64,000 nucleotides of DNA from Acestrorhynchus altus (taxonomy: Eukaryota > Chordata > Actinopteri > Characiformes > Acestrorhynchidae): contig CM067522.1 in NCBI GenBank assembly GCA_034509495.1, positions 14,182,668-14,246,667 on the forward strand, given 5' to 3'. The notes beneath the pieces were generated by a model. That model had not been told where the DNA came from and did no database searches. It saw nothing but the letters and a program-made list of their open reading frames with translations. The first letter of the stretch is position 1; each line of letters starts with the position of its first letter. Shown one piece after another: positions 46,173 to 59,368 of the stretch. A program made the translations under genes and the position numbers.

Positions 46173-46552
46173 ACCAACTCTACTTCATCTGTGTTGGTCT
46201 GTTTAAAAATTCACCCTTCATGACAGAAGGAGGGCTGGTCTCACTTGCAGTCTGTCAGGCAGACAGGTTGGTTCTTTGACTGCTGCCAGGAAGAGATTTA
46301 GGCCTTACATCCACAGATGTTGTTGAATACATGAGAGAAAAATTGCCACTCATACAAGCCTGCAGTTTTGCTGCCATCATATTTTTATTATATCGCAGTG
46401 TGGAGGTGTCCATCTGTCTGCTGTGGTTGCTAGTTCTGGCTGACTAGGCCATATCCTTACTGGCATTCCTTACATCCTTTTGTTTCTTTGCTGACTGCTT
46501 TTAAACAGCAAGTACTTTGTCAAGTCGCCGTCTGATTATGTTCTACAGTTCA

Positions 46553-47125
46553 CCCGGAAAGTATTCACAGCGCTTCACTTTTTGTGCCTTTTTTTATGTT
46601 ACAGTCTTATTCCAAAATTAATTAAATAATTTTCCCCTTAAAATTCTACACACAATACCTCACAATGACAAAGTGAGAAAAGTTTGTTTGGAATCTTTGC
46701 AAATTTATTAAAAATAAATAACAAAAATATAACAGAAGTATTCACAGCCTTTGGTCAATACTTTATTGAAGCAACTTTGGCAGCAATTCAAACCTTTTTC
46801 TAAAGTCTTTTGGAGTATTGTTATTTTGGCTGTGTGCTTAAGGTTGTTGTTCTGTTTGAAGATAAACCTTTGTCCCATTCTGAGGTCCAGAGTGCTCTGG
46901 AGCAGATTATCATCAAGGATGTCACTGTACATTGCTGCAGTCATGTTTCCCTCAACACTGACTCTCAGTTCCTGCTGCAGAAAAACATCCCCACAGATGC
47001 ACTGAACTCATGTTCATGTTATAGTATATAGTAAATATAGTATAGTATATTTTATTTTGAATACATTTGCAACTTTCTCACTTTGTCATTGAGGGGTATT
47101 GTGTGTGAAATGAAAACACAGAATA
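46553..47125 (-). mobile_element. Tc1-like transposon, internally deleted
   Basis: The left terminal sequence from 46553 (CCGGAAAGTATTCACAGCG, CTTCACTTTTTGTGCC) matches the 18829 copy. The - strand reading 46944-46800 gives [25 protein letters not shown] and FIFKQNN, the catalytic segment of Tc1 transposase, and then breaks. The right end (CACTTTGTCATTGAGGGGTATTGTGTG) is at about 47080-47106. Both ends are present but the 5' half of the gene is gone. Confidence 0.85.
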
Positions 47126-48074
47126 CCAATATGATAAACAATATGGGGAGAGTCCTAATCGGGTTGGGTAAATGGAAATATATAAGGATAATAAATATTT
47201 AAGGTTTATTGGATGTTCTGTTTTTTTCCACATTGTATTTTTCACGTCATATCATTCATCTAAAATATATCATGATATGATATTTTGTCTATATTGTTCA
47301 GCCCTATATGGATAGGGAAAGCTGCAAATAAGATCAGAAAATGTTGGTTTAGTAAGGTAGTACTCTGTACTGAACTCCAATCTGAACTATGTTTAGAATT
47401 AAACAGGCTATTTTGTTGCTTTGCCTTTAATACTGCTATGTAAATGATCTCTCTTCTGATTGTCTTATTGTGTTGTGATGAGAAAGCAGTCCAGTCTGAG
47501 ACACTGCTTGTGATCAGTTGCAACGGGCTGAATAGATCTATAAATTAGTTCATTTCAATAATTGGGTTCAAAACAAAGTGGAGCTTAGTCTCCATCTATG
47601 AGCTGTGGGGATTTTTTTATTGATGAGGAAAATTCTGTTTTCTGTGATTTGAGGCTTTGCAAAGTAACTTTTATAGTAAATTAGAATTACATCAAAGGCC
47701 TGAAATGCAGTGAACTGAGTTGCTATAATTCTTCAGCTCTTAATGTCCTTATCTGACCATTGTGTGGCCTGATTTTGTCCCATCTCCAGAGACTCCTTGA
47801 AGTTTTTCACTTCTCTGGTGTTCTGACACACTTGCTGATCTATTGATAGGAACTCAGATCACTGACTCAAAGCTGGAACGGCCACTCAACACATTGAAGA
47901 AGTCTGGTTCTTGCTTTGGATCGCTGAGTTTTCCCAGAAGTCCAATATGTTAAAAGTGGCCTGTGCCACCATCTGTTTCTCTAGGCGAGTCTGCTGAAGC
48001 ATCACAGGACATAAATGGACCTTAGGCTTTTGTTGAGGCTACAAAATGCTCTGTTTTCTACTCTACAGTTCCTC

Positions 48075-48455
48075 CATAGAGTACAAAGCCCTGCTGACAA
48101 CCAGTGGATTTATTCTTCCATGCTTGTACAATCCCAGTCAGATGTGGTGCTTAAAGCTTTTGCTGTTGTAGTTAAGATGTTGTCAGGATGTTGATTGATC
48201 TTCACACCACCTCATCCCCAACTCCCAACTCATTCCAAAACAATTGAATGTAGCACTATCATTCCAGGGAACACAGTTCTACTGCTGTGGTCAGTAATGT
48301 TTAACTGCTCCAGTCCTATTCTATTGGCAGTACTTGCTGAGCATATGTTGACAAGCTGAGCGTATGTGCACTCGGGTCAGCAATGTAGAGTAGATAAATG
48401 TACTCGTTAGAAAGGATGTTCACATTTGGATATGTAGTTTCTGTAATATGATATA
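48075..48455 (+). mobile_element. MITE-like dispersed repeat, + copy
   Basis: CACCACCTCATCCCCAACTC, ATCATTCCAGGGAACACAGTTCTACTGC, CCTATTCTATTGGCAGTACTTGC and GTTAGAAAGGATGTTCACATTTGGATATG: the same order, reversed, as at 32945 and 54540. The outermost 5' part is missing. Confidence 0.6.
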
Positions 48456-49612
48456 TAATGTTCATCCCAATTAGTCTACTCCAGTTTTTTCTTTAAATTA
48501 TCTTATTCAAGGTGCACATAGACTGACTGTACTTGCGCACAGGGGAATTTGTCCACACACATACACACTAGTTGGCAGTGAGCATGGAGCGGTGGGACAG
48601 CCCCATGTTTAAATCTTAACTATTTATAGAAGTATATAGAAATTCAGAAAGTTATCCCATGTTAACATTTAATATTCTGCAGTACTTTATTGTCCTTTAA
48701 CACCCTTCTAGAATGAGCTGCAGGATAGTCAGTGTATTGGAAGCTCAGAAATGTATGCAGCATGAAGGGAAACCACACAGTTGGTGTGGCATCATCTGTC
48801 ATCTTGAGCAGTTTAAAAATGCACTCCAGTCTGCATTGCTACTGAATGCGTAATTCACCAATCACCAATTTTGTTAGTACTGATAAATTCTGAAACATGA
48901 ATGAAACCATTGCTACTGTGCGGCCTTTCTAACAGTGATATCAGAGCTCATTTGTCTCATGTTATCTGGGTCATGGTTCCTCTCATGCTCAGTGTGATAA
49001 ATCACAGTGACCCACCCACTCACCTCTACTGCTTTCACAATGCCTCTCTCTGCAGAAGCCTATAGTAGGTACAATGCTTTGCTCTCTGCGTCATGCCTGT
49101 TATAATATGATCATTCCCAGCAGCTTCAGGGGCTTCAGGGGGAGCGTTTGCATGAGCTGAAGATCAGGACAGCAGGACCCATGAAACAGCTCATTGCAGC
49201 TTGCTATTGCAATCTAAGGACCTCTGCTATGCCAAATTAAATTAAAGGAAATGTTTGGTAACAATTCGAATGAACATGATGTATCACTGACTCCAGGTGC
49301 AGTAGATCAATCAAGACTGGTTCAATATCTTACCATTTCTTTATTCAAATATGTGAATAAACCATAAAAGTACAAGCATTTTCTTTTTTCTACCTTTAGA
49401 TTAACTGTACATTTACAATGTCATTATTCATTTTAAAGCAATAAACTAAACATTGCTGTTTAATGATTAAGTCTGATAAAAACTTGAAATGTTCTTACAA
49501 GAACATGAACAAAAATATATAAGTATTTTGAGATGTGCTGTTAAGTGTACATTTATATTGTGCAATACTCAGAGCTCAGCTGATTCCAGCCATGATAAGC
49601 TACCATTAACAG

Positions 49613-49614
49613 CC

Positions 49615-49660
<46 letters not shown>
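49613..49660 (+). repeat. (GATT)n microsatellite
   Basis: Twelve near-perfect tetranucleotide units. Confidence 0.97.
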
Positions 49661-49662
<2 letters not shown>

Positions 49663-50326
49663 AGTGTACTAGTTAAACTTCAAATCTTCAAATCTGGACC
49701 CAGAATTCTTTCAGTTACAGAATTCTGACTGGTGTACAGTACAAATGCGTACGTTAGCTGGTATAGGTAAGATATATATTTTTTATTCTGCTTGTTGATT
49801 TCCAGCATTTGATTCTATACTTCTATTTTCCAGTTGTGTATTCTATAATTTTTGCCCTCTCTTTGTTTTTCTTTTGGAGGCCAGGTTATAATATTGTTTT
49901 GTTTAATATGAGCCTATTAATTCAATACACACAGCTATAAAACAGTACATTCAACAGACCGGTGCAAACAAAGCCCTCATTTTAATTCTGATCATGCTGC
50001 ATAAACTATAATGAAAATGAAACAAGCAAGCCCACAACTGGGACAACCCACCATTCCTCGCTTCTTTTTACCTCATAATCAAGGTCATGGAATAATATTG
50101 GCCTCAAAAATAAATGATAATTTATTATTAAAATTAATTATATAAAGGTAAATAGAATTTTTTAACCATGGTCACCTTTTATTTTGGACACAGATGGAAT
50201 TTTATTTTCTTTAACCTATGTGTACAGTGAGCATACACATACACACCAATGAACTCACAAGCCTGGAGCTTTGAGAGAGAGATATGAGTTTTTGTTTTTT
50301 TGAGTTGCGATTTACACTGGTGTTTT

Positions 50327-50379
<53 letters not shown>

Positions 50380-50393
50380 CTCTTGCTCTCTCA
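50327..50393 (+). repeat. (CT)n microsatellite
   Basis: About 30 CT units with two interruptions near the end (CGCTCT, TTGCTC). Confidence 0.97.
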
Positions 50394-52574
50394 GGTGCAG
50401 GTACATATAGAGCAATTATACCTTCAGGATGGAGAGAAATTAAAGATAAAGTGTTTAAAGCTGTAATAGTCCATACACCAAATACGAGATGATTGTAGTA
50501 ACACTTAAAAGATATCAATGCAAATCCCTGGATATTTTTTTAATTTAGAATTCCCATATGGACACATCTAAATGATCAATAATATGACTTTAAAGATAAT
50601 GCAAGTTCTCTTAAATATTGTTTGAAACCATTCTTTCCTCCCAAAATATTATGTCCTGCTGTCCATATGCAGACTTGTTCTGTATTGAAAAATGTGTTGA
50701 ATTGAAACCCCAGCATATTGAATCATACCAAAATTATGGATTATGTGAATTGATATATCTCTAATGGCCACCCATGAGCTATTGACTGATTGCTGAATGA
50801 CTTCTGCTCTAAAAAGAACTCCCATTCAGCCTCCACGTCTCTGTTACAATGATGTCCGGACTATTGAAATGACAAAGAAGGCCACATGGTATTGATGACT
50901 CTAGATTTGGTTCTATTGAAACTGTAAAGATGTTTGTCTCTGTGCTCTGTGTGAGGCTTGGTTTTTCGACCCATTCCTGTTTTACAGATAAACAACAGGC
51001 TGACATTGACAAGAGGTTTAATCCACTTCCATTTCAGTGTAGGTTCACTTTGGCTTTTTGATTTAGTCATTTTCTCCTGTTCCTCGCCTATTGAATTTAG
51101 ACTCTCCGTTTCCCTGACTGTCTGGATGCATTACATTTAGGGTTTCTTTGCTCCTCTTTGGCAGACATTCTCTTGGTGTCGCTTTAGAGCTGGATGTAGA
51201 ATGAACTACAAAACAAGTCTTTTCCAAGGGAGTCATAATTGAATTTTATGCAGAGGGGTTGGTAGATGTATGACTGTAGCTCTTTTTAATTGGCTCTATT
51301 ATTTTTGTCCTCATAACCCTTTTCAGCAGGGTAGAAATTGGATAAGGTTTATAGTTACTGTATATCACGCATGAAGCCAATCATGAAAAACAAAATAACA
51401 GGCAGTGAGTCTTTGGTAAGAAATAATTAATCATTTTGATTGTCATATGCATACACATAATAAGAGCTAAGATGGACCTCTGCCATTTAATTATTATGGA
51501 TGTATGAAAGTGGGCTTTGAGGATGAAAATAGAATTAGCATTTGAATTTGTCTTATATTCTACTAAGAATGCGTCTTCAGTGCTGGTAGTCACACTTGAT
51601 GAAAGCTTTTTCTTGTGCTTTTATTTTTTGAAAGATATTCAACAGTGTAACAGATGAAAGGCCAGTGCAGTGTTATATGGGTTCTGATACAAATTGCAGT
51701 CTAATAGGAAAAACAATAGTCTGGTGTGTTCTTGGATGGACTGCAAAAAAAGACCCGGTCAACAATAAATATTTGCACCAGAAAAGGGTTTCAACTAAAT
51801 CCTTTTAAGATGTTAATTAGTGGAAATCATTTGCAAATCAATGAAGACCTAAGTATGATGACTATGGATTTTTAATACACATGCAAATTAGCCAAGTAAA
51901 ACAACATCAACAACAGCAGCTAAAATAAAGAAATAAATAAAAATACCAGCTCTATTTATGGCTCATAGTGTCCATTCCCAGTGCTTGTTTCCTCCTTTTG
52001 CATATGTGGGTTGGTACCATAAGTGCCAGTGCCAGTGAACTACCATCTCACTGGTGCTGGTACTCTTTTGTCTGTGGTTGCATGACTAGGTACTGTATAA
52101 TTGGAGTGTGAACTGTGTGTCGCCATTTATGGGTATGCTTGTATGTTCTGATGTTCACTGTGACGTTCATTAGAACAAGCATTTCATGCCATCTTCAGCA
52201 AAAGTAATTATCTCTGGGGGCCTGGCCTGGGCTTTCTGCTTGAGATAATCATTTAAAAAAGTTTCTGTATTGATCTGTCTGTGAATAATGTACAGGCCAG
52301 GTTGACAAGATCTGGCAGACTAAGAAAGGAGAAGTTCATAATCACATCAGAGTAAGTAATTACAGTCAGTTTAGTAAGTTTTTGAACAGTGACACATTTT
52401 TTTGTAATTTTGCCTCTACTCAATGAATTTGAAATGAGGCAATCAAAATATGATTGAAGTTCAGATTTTGAGCATTAAGGAATTAAAGAAACAGTTACAT
52501 TAATTGTTAGAAATCACAGACATGTTTACACAATCACTCAATTTTCACAGGACAAACATACTTAATTATAATTG

Positions 52575-52930
52575 TGAATGTATACTTACACAGCGCCTTT
52601 CTAGATACCCAAGGATGCCTCACAATCACGCTCAGCCAACACACACTGGAAAGAAGTGGCAGCCCATCCCACACAGCATGCTCTCTACCGGAATCAACGT
52701 CCACCTTTTGGACTGCAGTGAGCATTAGAGGGTTCATCCAGGGCAGAGTGCCGATCCATATCTGGGGAACCAGACATACATTCATACCAGTGCAATTTAG
52801 AGTAGCCAGTTCACCTGACAGCTGTGTTTTTGGACTGGTGTCCCAGACACGAGGGAGAACATGGGAACTCCCAGAGAGGGCCTGGAAGCCCCAGTGCTAG
52901 GAGGCAAACGTACTAACCATGGTGCCCCCC
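52575..52930 (-). mobile_element. SINE-type repeat, reverse copy
   Basis: Starts ACTTACACAGCGCCTTTCTAGATACCC and ends AGGAGGCAAACGTACTAACCATGGTGCCCCCC, the complement of a tRNA-like head. Internal phrases TTAGAGTAGCCAGTTCACCTGACAG, GTTTTTGGACTGGTGTCCC and GAGGGAGAACATGGGAACTCC mirror the + copy at 35748-36125. Confidence 0.65.
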
Positions 52931-54244
52931 AATATTTTTTAAATATTTGGATGCAGAATCAATCACAGTGAATCTATTTCTGGCCTCAGTTTTATCTTCA
53001 GTATGTTTAAGTTTGCTTATGTTTGTTGAGGTTGGGTGACCTACTCTGCCCATTTAAGAGCAATACAGTTCATTGCCTTATGTTTTTGGATTGCTTTGCC
53101 TGCACATAATTTGGTATGCTTTCCTCTCTATACTTTTTTTCCAGATCTGATAAAGCTTTTCTAGATGTTTTAAACAGTCTAATCTGATCTTTCTGTTTGT
53201 GTTATCAGTGTATTGCATCTTGAAGCCAACACTCAGTATTAAAATCCTTCAAAGCATATCTGAATTGTACACTTTGACAGTGATACACGTGCCACCTTGA
53301 GAGTGTTCTTTACTTGATAGATATTATGTATTTCCTTCTTCACCAAGGAAATAATTCTGTGTTCTTCTACATTAGATTTTGGTATTGTGAATATTTTTTT
53401 TTAAATGTATTTTTGCTGTCTTTCTGATAGATTAGTTTCGATTTCTCAGCCAAATGACCAACAAGATCTCCAATAATATGTACATATAATTTATGTACCC
53501 AAGAACTTCTTAATGTATTTAAACTAAATTTTGGCAAAAAATTTACATTCTACACTGAGGTTATGTTTAGGGGTAGGTTAAGTTGACTTTAGCTTCAGTT
53601 TATGTAATGATAGCATTAAGGTTAACTTTTGTCTGGTCTGTCAGTACTTTGTGTATATGCGCAAACTGTATTTTACGCTTATAGTATATTATATTTTTGC
53701 TTATTTAACCTATAGTTATATTATACATTATACAGGTTATGAAATGACACTAGAGACCAGGCTGTAATGACTCTCTCTTTCACCTACTCCTTCAACAACT
53801 CTTTGGACTGTATATTAAAGTACACATTTACATTTGAACTGTATAGAGATAATATATACAGATGCAAAACTGTAAAAATGTGTCACTGTCAAAACTATTT
53901 AGCTATGGTATGTGAAGAGGTAGTCCTGTAGTTGTAAAGAGTACAAGCATAACACATATCACTGGGTGAAAATAGCCTGTGGAATAGCTGCTCACACATA
54001 ATGTGCAAGTTGTCTCTGACATTGCTCACAGTTGCACTGTTGCCTCTGGTGTTCTCAGCTCTAAAAGAGGAAAAGGTCTCATACAGTATCTGAAACAGAC
54101 AAAGCTAAATAGTTTTGACAGTGACACATTTTTACAGTTTCTCAGAATAATTTGTTGCATTGTTTCTTAGAGACTACTTTTTGTGTTTTTGGTTGATGAT
54201 AAGGTTTTGGTCTACATCATATAAACAGCCCTGTGATTGGAAGA

Positions 54245-54345
54245 TTCCATGAACTGGCAGGAGATGACTGAAGTGCCCTTGAGCAAGGCACCTAACTCCC
54301 TAACTACTCCCTGAGTGCCATGGATAGGGCTGTGGAGCACAATGG
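54245..54345 (+). mobile_element. Short dispersed repeat fragment
   Basis: GAAGTGCCCTTGAGCAAGGCACCTAACTCCC and GAGTGCCATGGATAGGGCTG: the inner part of the family at 31205-31395. Confidence 0.55.
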
Positions 54346-54539
54346 ATTTGTATGCATATTTATGTTTAAGTACCTTCTGGTTATTTGCATCGTGTGCATG
54401 TTTGCATGGAGAGACCAAAGGAAACAGAAAGGAAGAGTCAAATGTTTGATACACGAACCAGATAGTTGCAAGTGAAAATGATAACCTATGTCCAAACGAT
54501 TGTTGACCACCCTTCTAACAAATGCATTCAACTGTTTTA

Positions 54540-55000
54540 AGTTGCACCTATTGCTGACACAGATCTGCAAATGCACTCACACCTTGATAGGTATATATAT
54601 ATTTACTGGTACTGGGACTAGAACAGGACTGAACAGATGAACATGAACTTAATGGCACCATGCCAGGCCAGAAATGGGCTAAAGGGTACACCATTGAGAT
54701 GTGGAGCAGTGGAACTGTGTTCTCTGGAATCATTGTGCTCCATACAATACTTTTGGGATCAGATGGGGAGTGATCATCCAACATCCTGGCATTGTTAATG
54801 CTCTTGTTGCTGAATGCAATCAAATTCTCATAATGCTCCAAAACCTAGTTGAAAGCCTTCTCTTGAGAGAAGAGTGAGTAAACAATGCAAGATGAACTAT
54901 TTTTAATACCCTTGATTTTTGAGAAAATGATGAATGAGCAGGTGTCCCAATACTCGCCCTGCTAAAGCATTCCTGATTCAACTCATGTATTATTTGAGAC
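54540..55000 (-). mobile_element. MITE-like dispersed repeat, fullest copy
   Basis: Runs from GTTGCACCTATTGCTGACACAGATCTGCAAATG to GAGCAGGTGTCCCAATACTCG. In between are CATGAACTTAATGGCACCATGCC, GTGTTCTCTGGAATCATTGTGCTCCATAC and CTCATAATGCTCCAAAACCTAG. It has no coding content. Five or more related pieces occur in the window. Confidence 0.7.
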
Positions 55001-56225
55001 AATTGTAGTCAGGAGCTTTCAGTCATGATCATTACCACCCACTGTGCTGTCCACTGTTGGTGGTAATGCCTTTTATGACATATTCCCAGAACACGTTCCA
55101 CACGTTTGCATATCTGCAAAAATGGAATTTCCCAAATATCTGGCAAGAATAATAATTTACATATATTGCAATAATTAATCATTTCCATCACTTTGACCTG
55201 AGTGGGCTTTCCATTGTCTGTCACTGTACTGATAGAAAACGTGACAGCATACAGAAAACTTCAAGGTCAACCACAGGGTGTTCATACACTAGGGGCAGGT
55301 TTTAAGAAGCTAAAGTGGACTAAGTGTAAATCCTTGAATATAGTGACTTTAGTTTTTAATAGGGTAAAGATGTGATTCTTAAGTAGAGGGGAAACCCTTT
55401 GGGAAGTTTTATGGAAATGTCTAATAGCTTTATGTCAACATACTCTTCCTCTGTACTGCTCCCTCAGGCTGAATGTCAGAACTTGATGTATCTTCCTCAC
55501 AGAAGACTAACTAGAGACCACACTACTGTACACTTGAGCTCACTTCTAACAGAACATTCTGACTTATGAATCCATGAAGCTGAAAGGAAAATATGTTGGA
55601 CACACATTGTATGATGTAGACGGACCTCGGTGACGGCCCAAGTTTAATTAAGAGAGCTCTGGGGATGCCTGCCTGTCACTGTGTGAAACCTCATTTGTGC
55701 AGGCCTGAGCTTGGGATGGGGCTTTTTAGCATGAAGGCAAATATAATAATCATAAATTACTCTTCCTCTGGAAGAATGCCTTGTGTCTCACATAACATCC
55801 AACTTGGCTGTTGGTTTATTCTACAAAGTTCTGATCAGGTATAAACATAGTTAGCACTTTAATGTTGAATATTGACTGTTACATGTCCAGTCTTGTTTTC
55901 ATAGATAATACATCAGTGTTTAGAATTACGGCTTGCACAGAGTTATAAACTGGGTGCTGCACATCTAATAAATGTTCACATTTCCCTGTTTTATTGGCTT
56001 CTGAGAACTCATCTCACTGCTGCAAGTTGAGGATAATTATGTCCACTCTACCGCAGTAACACAGTGCAAAAGATCAGAGATGGGTACTTGAGGTACAGAC
56101 TTGAGTCCAAATTCTACTTAAGTCACATACAAATAGACTTCAGACTTGAGTGGTTCCATTATCCAGGCATGGTCTATGAAAGTTACAGAAAGTGACTGGA
56201 TTTTGTTGATTTGGGATACAGCCCC

Positions 56226-56345
56226 TTTTACATTTACATTTACATTTATGGCATTTTGCAGACACCCTTATCCAGAGCGACTTACAAAGGTTTTGTTGCA
56301 GCGCAGCATGGCTTCATGGCCAGGAGCACCATATCGTCAGCCCTC
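56226..56345 (-). mobile_element. L2-type LINE tail fragment
   Basis: CATTTACATTTACATTTATGGCATTTTGCAGACACCCTTATCCAGAGCGACTTACAAAGG: the 3' terminal tail of the LINE family at 38232, with three ACATTT units. The body is nearly absent. Confidence 0.7.
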
Positions 56346-56491
56346 AGCTCAAATTCTTGGGATATTAGAGAGTATTTACATATATAAATCAATATTTGAC
56401 ATCCTGAATGTTGTGATGATATTCTACAACAGGTCAGTCTGTATGTAGAGTCAGAGCACAGGGGGTATTAATAATTCTCTCACCTTTAATA

Positions 56492-56546
56492 TGTGTGTGT
56501 GTGTGTGTGTGTGTGTGGGTGTGGGTGTGTGTGGGTGGGTGTTTGT
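56492..56546 (+). repeat. (GT)n microsatellite
   Basis: About 13 pure GT units followed by GGGTGTG variants. Confidence 0.95.
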
Positions 56547-56659
56547 TACCTACACTTTTCTTTGGAAGCTATGCTTCTGGACTTTTTTTTATCTACTTAT
56601 AAACTTGTAAACAAAACTGTTTGGATTGGGTAGTGAATTGAAAACGAACTGAGACAGAC

Positions 56660-56745
56660 ATTTAAAAAATTTACAGTTATGGAATTTGGCAGACACCCTT
56701 AACCAGTGCGACTTACAAAAGTGCTTTGCTGTTCATCTCTTTAAG
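56660..56745 (-). mobile_element. L2-type LINE tail fragment
   Basis: TTACAGTTATGGAATTTGGCAGACACCCTTAACCAGTGCGACTTACAAAAGTGCTTTGCTGTTC: a second tail piece, 430 bp from the first, and close in sequence to 38245-38310. Confidence 0.7.
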
Positions 56746-57838
56746 CCTTAAAATCATGATGTAATATTGCCCTGTCTCTTCATTTTTTGTGATGAACATT
56801 TTCATTTCAGAAGAGCATGAGCACATCATAAAGATAATAACACAAATACACCTGTAGCTCCCCTAACACAGATCCTCCCTCTTTCCCACCATCATCCCTA
56901 CATATAGAAGAGACAGGTTATTAACAGGTTATTAAGTTTTAATTACATTCTCTCATGAATAAATAAATTAACAAAGACAGAAAGAAAGAATAATAACTCT
57001 TATATTATATACATACACTACAATAATACCCAAGCCTCAGTGAGACGTAATGTATGAAACATAACACATAAAACCTGCATCAATTTTACAAACCCTTCAA
57101 AAGACCAGATATTGGCCCCTTTACTTCTGTACTCACTCAGTCTTCCAAAGTGTTTGTATAGCCTTTCAAATACTGCCACCTAAGACAGCATGCATGAAGG
57201 AACCCCTTCATACTTCCCACCACGATACTTATTACATAACCTGTCTAGGTATCACCATAAAATCTTATAATTGTTCCTTAATAGTAATGGAGGTAAAATA
57301 TTTAACTATTTTGGGCATTAGTCCATATGAGGTCATATTTGAGTCCAACATACAAGAATTAATAGAATGGTGCAGAGTACTTGTATGCAATAATTGATAC
57401 AAGATCAGCCAGCTTTGAGCTTGGCCTGCAACCAGCCAAGCTTTTATTTTTTATCGCTGTAGATCATTTTAAATGGGAGTAGCTGCTGTATATATAAATA
57501 TATAAATTCTACAACTGCAACATCTGCCAAAAGCTGATATCAGCTCATTTGCTACTGAAGTGAGGTAATGTTCAGCCCTAGTATATTTGTGTATTCCCAT
57601 AGATAAATGATTTACTACCTGAAGCACTCATGGGTTTTCTAAAAAATAATCCAAGTAGATGTATATTGTAATAACAGCAAGAACAATATACCTTATTTGC
57701 TTTGTAGTATATATGTTTTATGATGATGTCAAATGAAGTTGATTGATGAACCATATTATAAAGGTGAAAGGATGAATGAAAAACAGGTGCAATGTCCCTT
57801 GCAGTAGTAAAAACACATATACAAACCTATGCAAAAAA

Positions 57839-57846
57839 AATAAATA

Positions 57847-57889
<43 letters not shown>
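57839..57889 (+). repeat. (AAAT)n(TA)n microsatellite
   Basis: Three AAAT-type units, then about 18 TA units. Confidence 0.95.
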
Positions 57890-57891
<2 letters not shown>

Positions 57892-58064
57892 ATTGCACTT
57901 TTTAGAAGTAGTGTGTATATAAAAAAATGTAAACACCAAGAAGCTTGATGCTGCTGACCCTTTCCACAGTGGTTGGAGGTTGGAGGTTCTCTCTGCCTCC
58001 ACTTTTTGCTTCTTGGACTTTCTGATGGTTAGAGAAAGGTTGTTTTCCTGGCATCAGTGTATCA

Positions 58065-58150
58065 GTAGACTGACCTCCTCCCTGTAGGCTGCCTCATTGT
58101 CATTGGAGATCAGGTCTATGATTGCTGTGTCTTCAGCACAGACATAGAAG
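58065..58150 (-). mobile_element. LINE reverse-transcriptase fragment
   Basis: On the - strand: CAEDTAIIDLISNDNEAAYREEVSLL. This matches the block after the RT catalytic FADD motif (FADDTxxxGLIxNxDExAYREEV) of a fish non-LTR element. The catalytic F-A-D-D has become C-A-E-D. Confidence 0.7.
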
Positions 58151-58178
58151 CTGCATCTGGCTCTGCATCCCTACACAC

Positions 58179-58380
58179 TAAAAACACAATGGTTCTTCAA
58201 TGCTTCTGCAGCAAAGGAAATGGTTCTATATACAACAATATAAACCATTTTAAAGAACCATTTTAAGATTCAGAGAACCATTTAATCATGTTAAAAGTGT
58301 TTTGAGTGTTCATGGTTTTATATTGAACCATTTTATTGAGAAAGAAACCCTTGAAGAACCCTCATTTTTAAGTGTGCACA
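58179..58380. mobile_element. Short MITE with inverted ends
   Basis: The left end ACACTAAAAACACAATGGTTCTTCAA and the right end CTTGAAGAACCCTCATTTTTAAGTGTG form inverted repeats about 200 bp apart. The middle also has AAAGAACCATTTT on both sides. Decayed relatives lie at 42365-42430 and 36620-36780. Confidence 0.65.
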
Positions 58381-59025
58381 TACTCCTTACTGCGCATAGA
58401 AATATATTATAAGCTGGATGCAAGGGTGAATGACCGCAACAATATATTACTTAAATTGCATCAGACACATGAAGGATTACTTGTATTGTAGTACATGACT
58501 GTAGTTTAATAACAGCTGTATTTCCTGTTTAAACCTACCTTAGGCTGTACACAGATATCAAGATGCAGATTACACTGACTCTATTCTTGGTGATGTATTC
58601 TGCATCTCTCATTAAACATGTAGGAAGTAGGAAGTCCCTCTGAAGCTCTAGCATGACAACAATATAAGGCAGTGTGCTAGACTTCTTTCTGGTTCAGTAT
58701 GGAGCTTCTCCTGGTGCCTGATGGATTTAGCTCTCTGTTTGAGCTTGTGAGCTTATCTGTTGTGAACATGTTGTTCTTCTCATTCTGTTTGTCCTCTGAA
58801 TCACACATAAACCCCAAATTCAGAACATTACAATAGATGTCATATTTCAGTTTTGGAAGGTAATGAGATGTTTTTTTTTGTGCAGGGCCTGACTTGTGTA
58901 GATAAGGTATCTTTTCTTTTCTCCTCCTTTTCACCTCCTGCTGAGCCTGTGGTCTAAACACTGTTACACTCACACTGATCACACCTCTCAGTGCAAGTAG
59001 TACACACCCTCTAGAGGGACACCTT

Positions 59026-59345
59026 CTAACTTACTTGAGCTGCAGTTAAAGCTTTCTGGAACCTAGAGTCAGAGAGACAGGGTGAGATTAAAAGGTGAAA
59101 TGTCAGCATAAAGGGAGTAGCAGAAGGAAGGAAGTAAGCAAGCACAGTGTGGAGCCAGTGTGAGGGATCCAGTTTGAGAAGCTCTGTAAAGTGAAAGGAT
59201 GAGGTAGTGAGGCAGCATAAGGTAGAGAAACAGTGTGTCAGGAGGCTGACCTCCTCCTTGTAGGCTGCCTCGTCATCGTTGGACATCAGGTCTTGTGTGT
59301 CATCAGCAAATTTAATGGTGACATTGGAGATGTGTCTGACTGTAC
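59026..59345 (-). mobile_element. LINE reverse-transcriptase fragment plus 3' sequence
   Basis: On the - strand near 59325-59240: KFADDTQDLMSNDDEAAYKEEVSLL, which keeps the FADD catalytic motif but lacks about four residues after it. The frame continues for about 60 unrelated codons to 59026. The 3' part (59033-59160) is repeated at 59369-59480. Confidence 0.7.
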
Positions 59346-59368
59346 ACTTCTACAAGTTTCCTATTGAG

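Noticed and set aside
55010..55260. A possible dispersed repeat (GTCCACTGTTGGTGGTAATGCC)
   Set aside because: Looks familiar, but I could not tie it to a second copy in the window or to ends.
56146..56448. 100-codon + frame in mctp1 intron 1
   Set aside because: Crosses an L2 tail fragment (56226-56345); no domain and no splice context.
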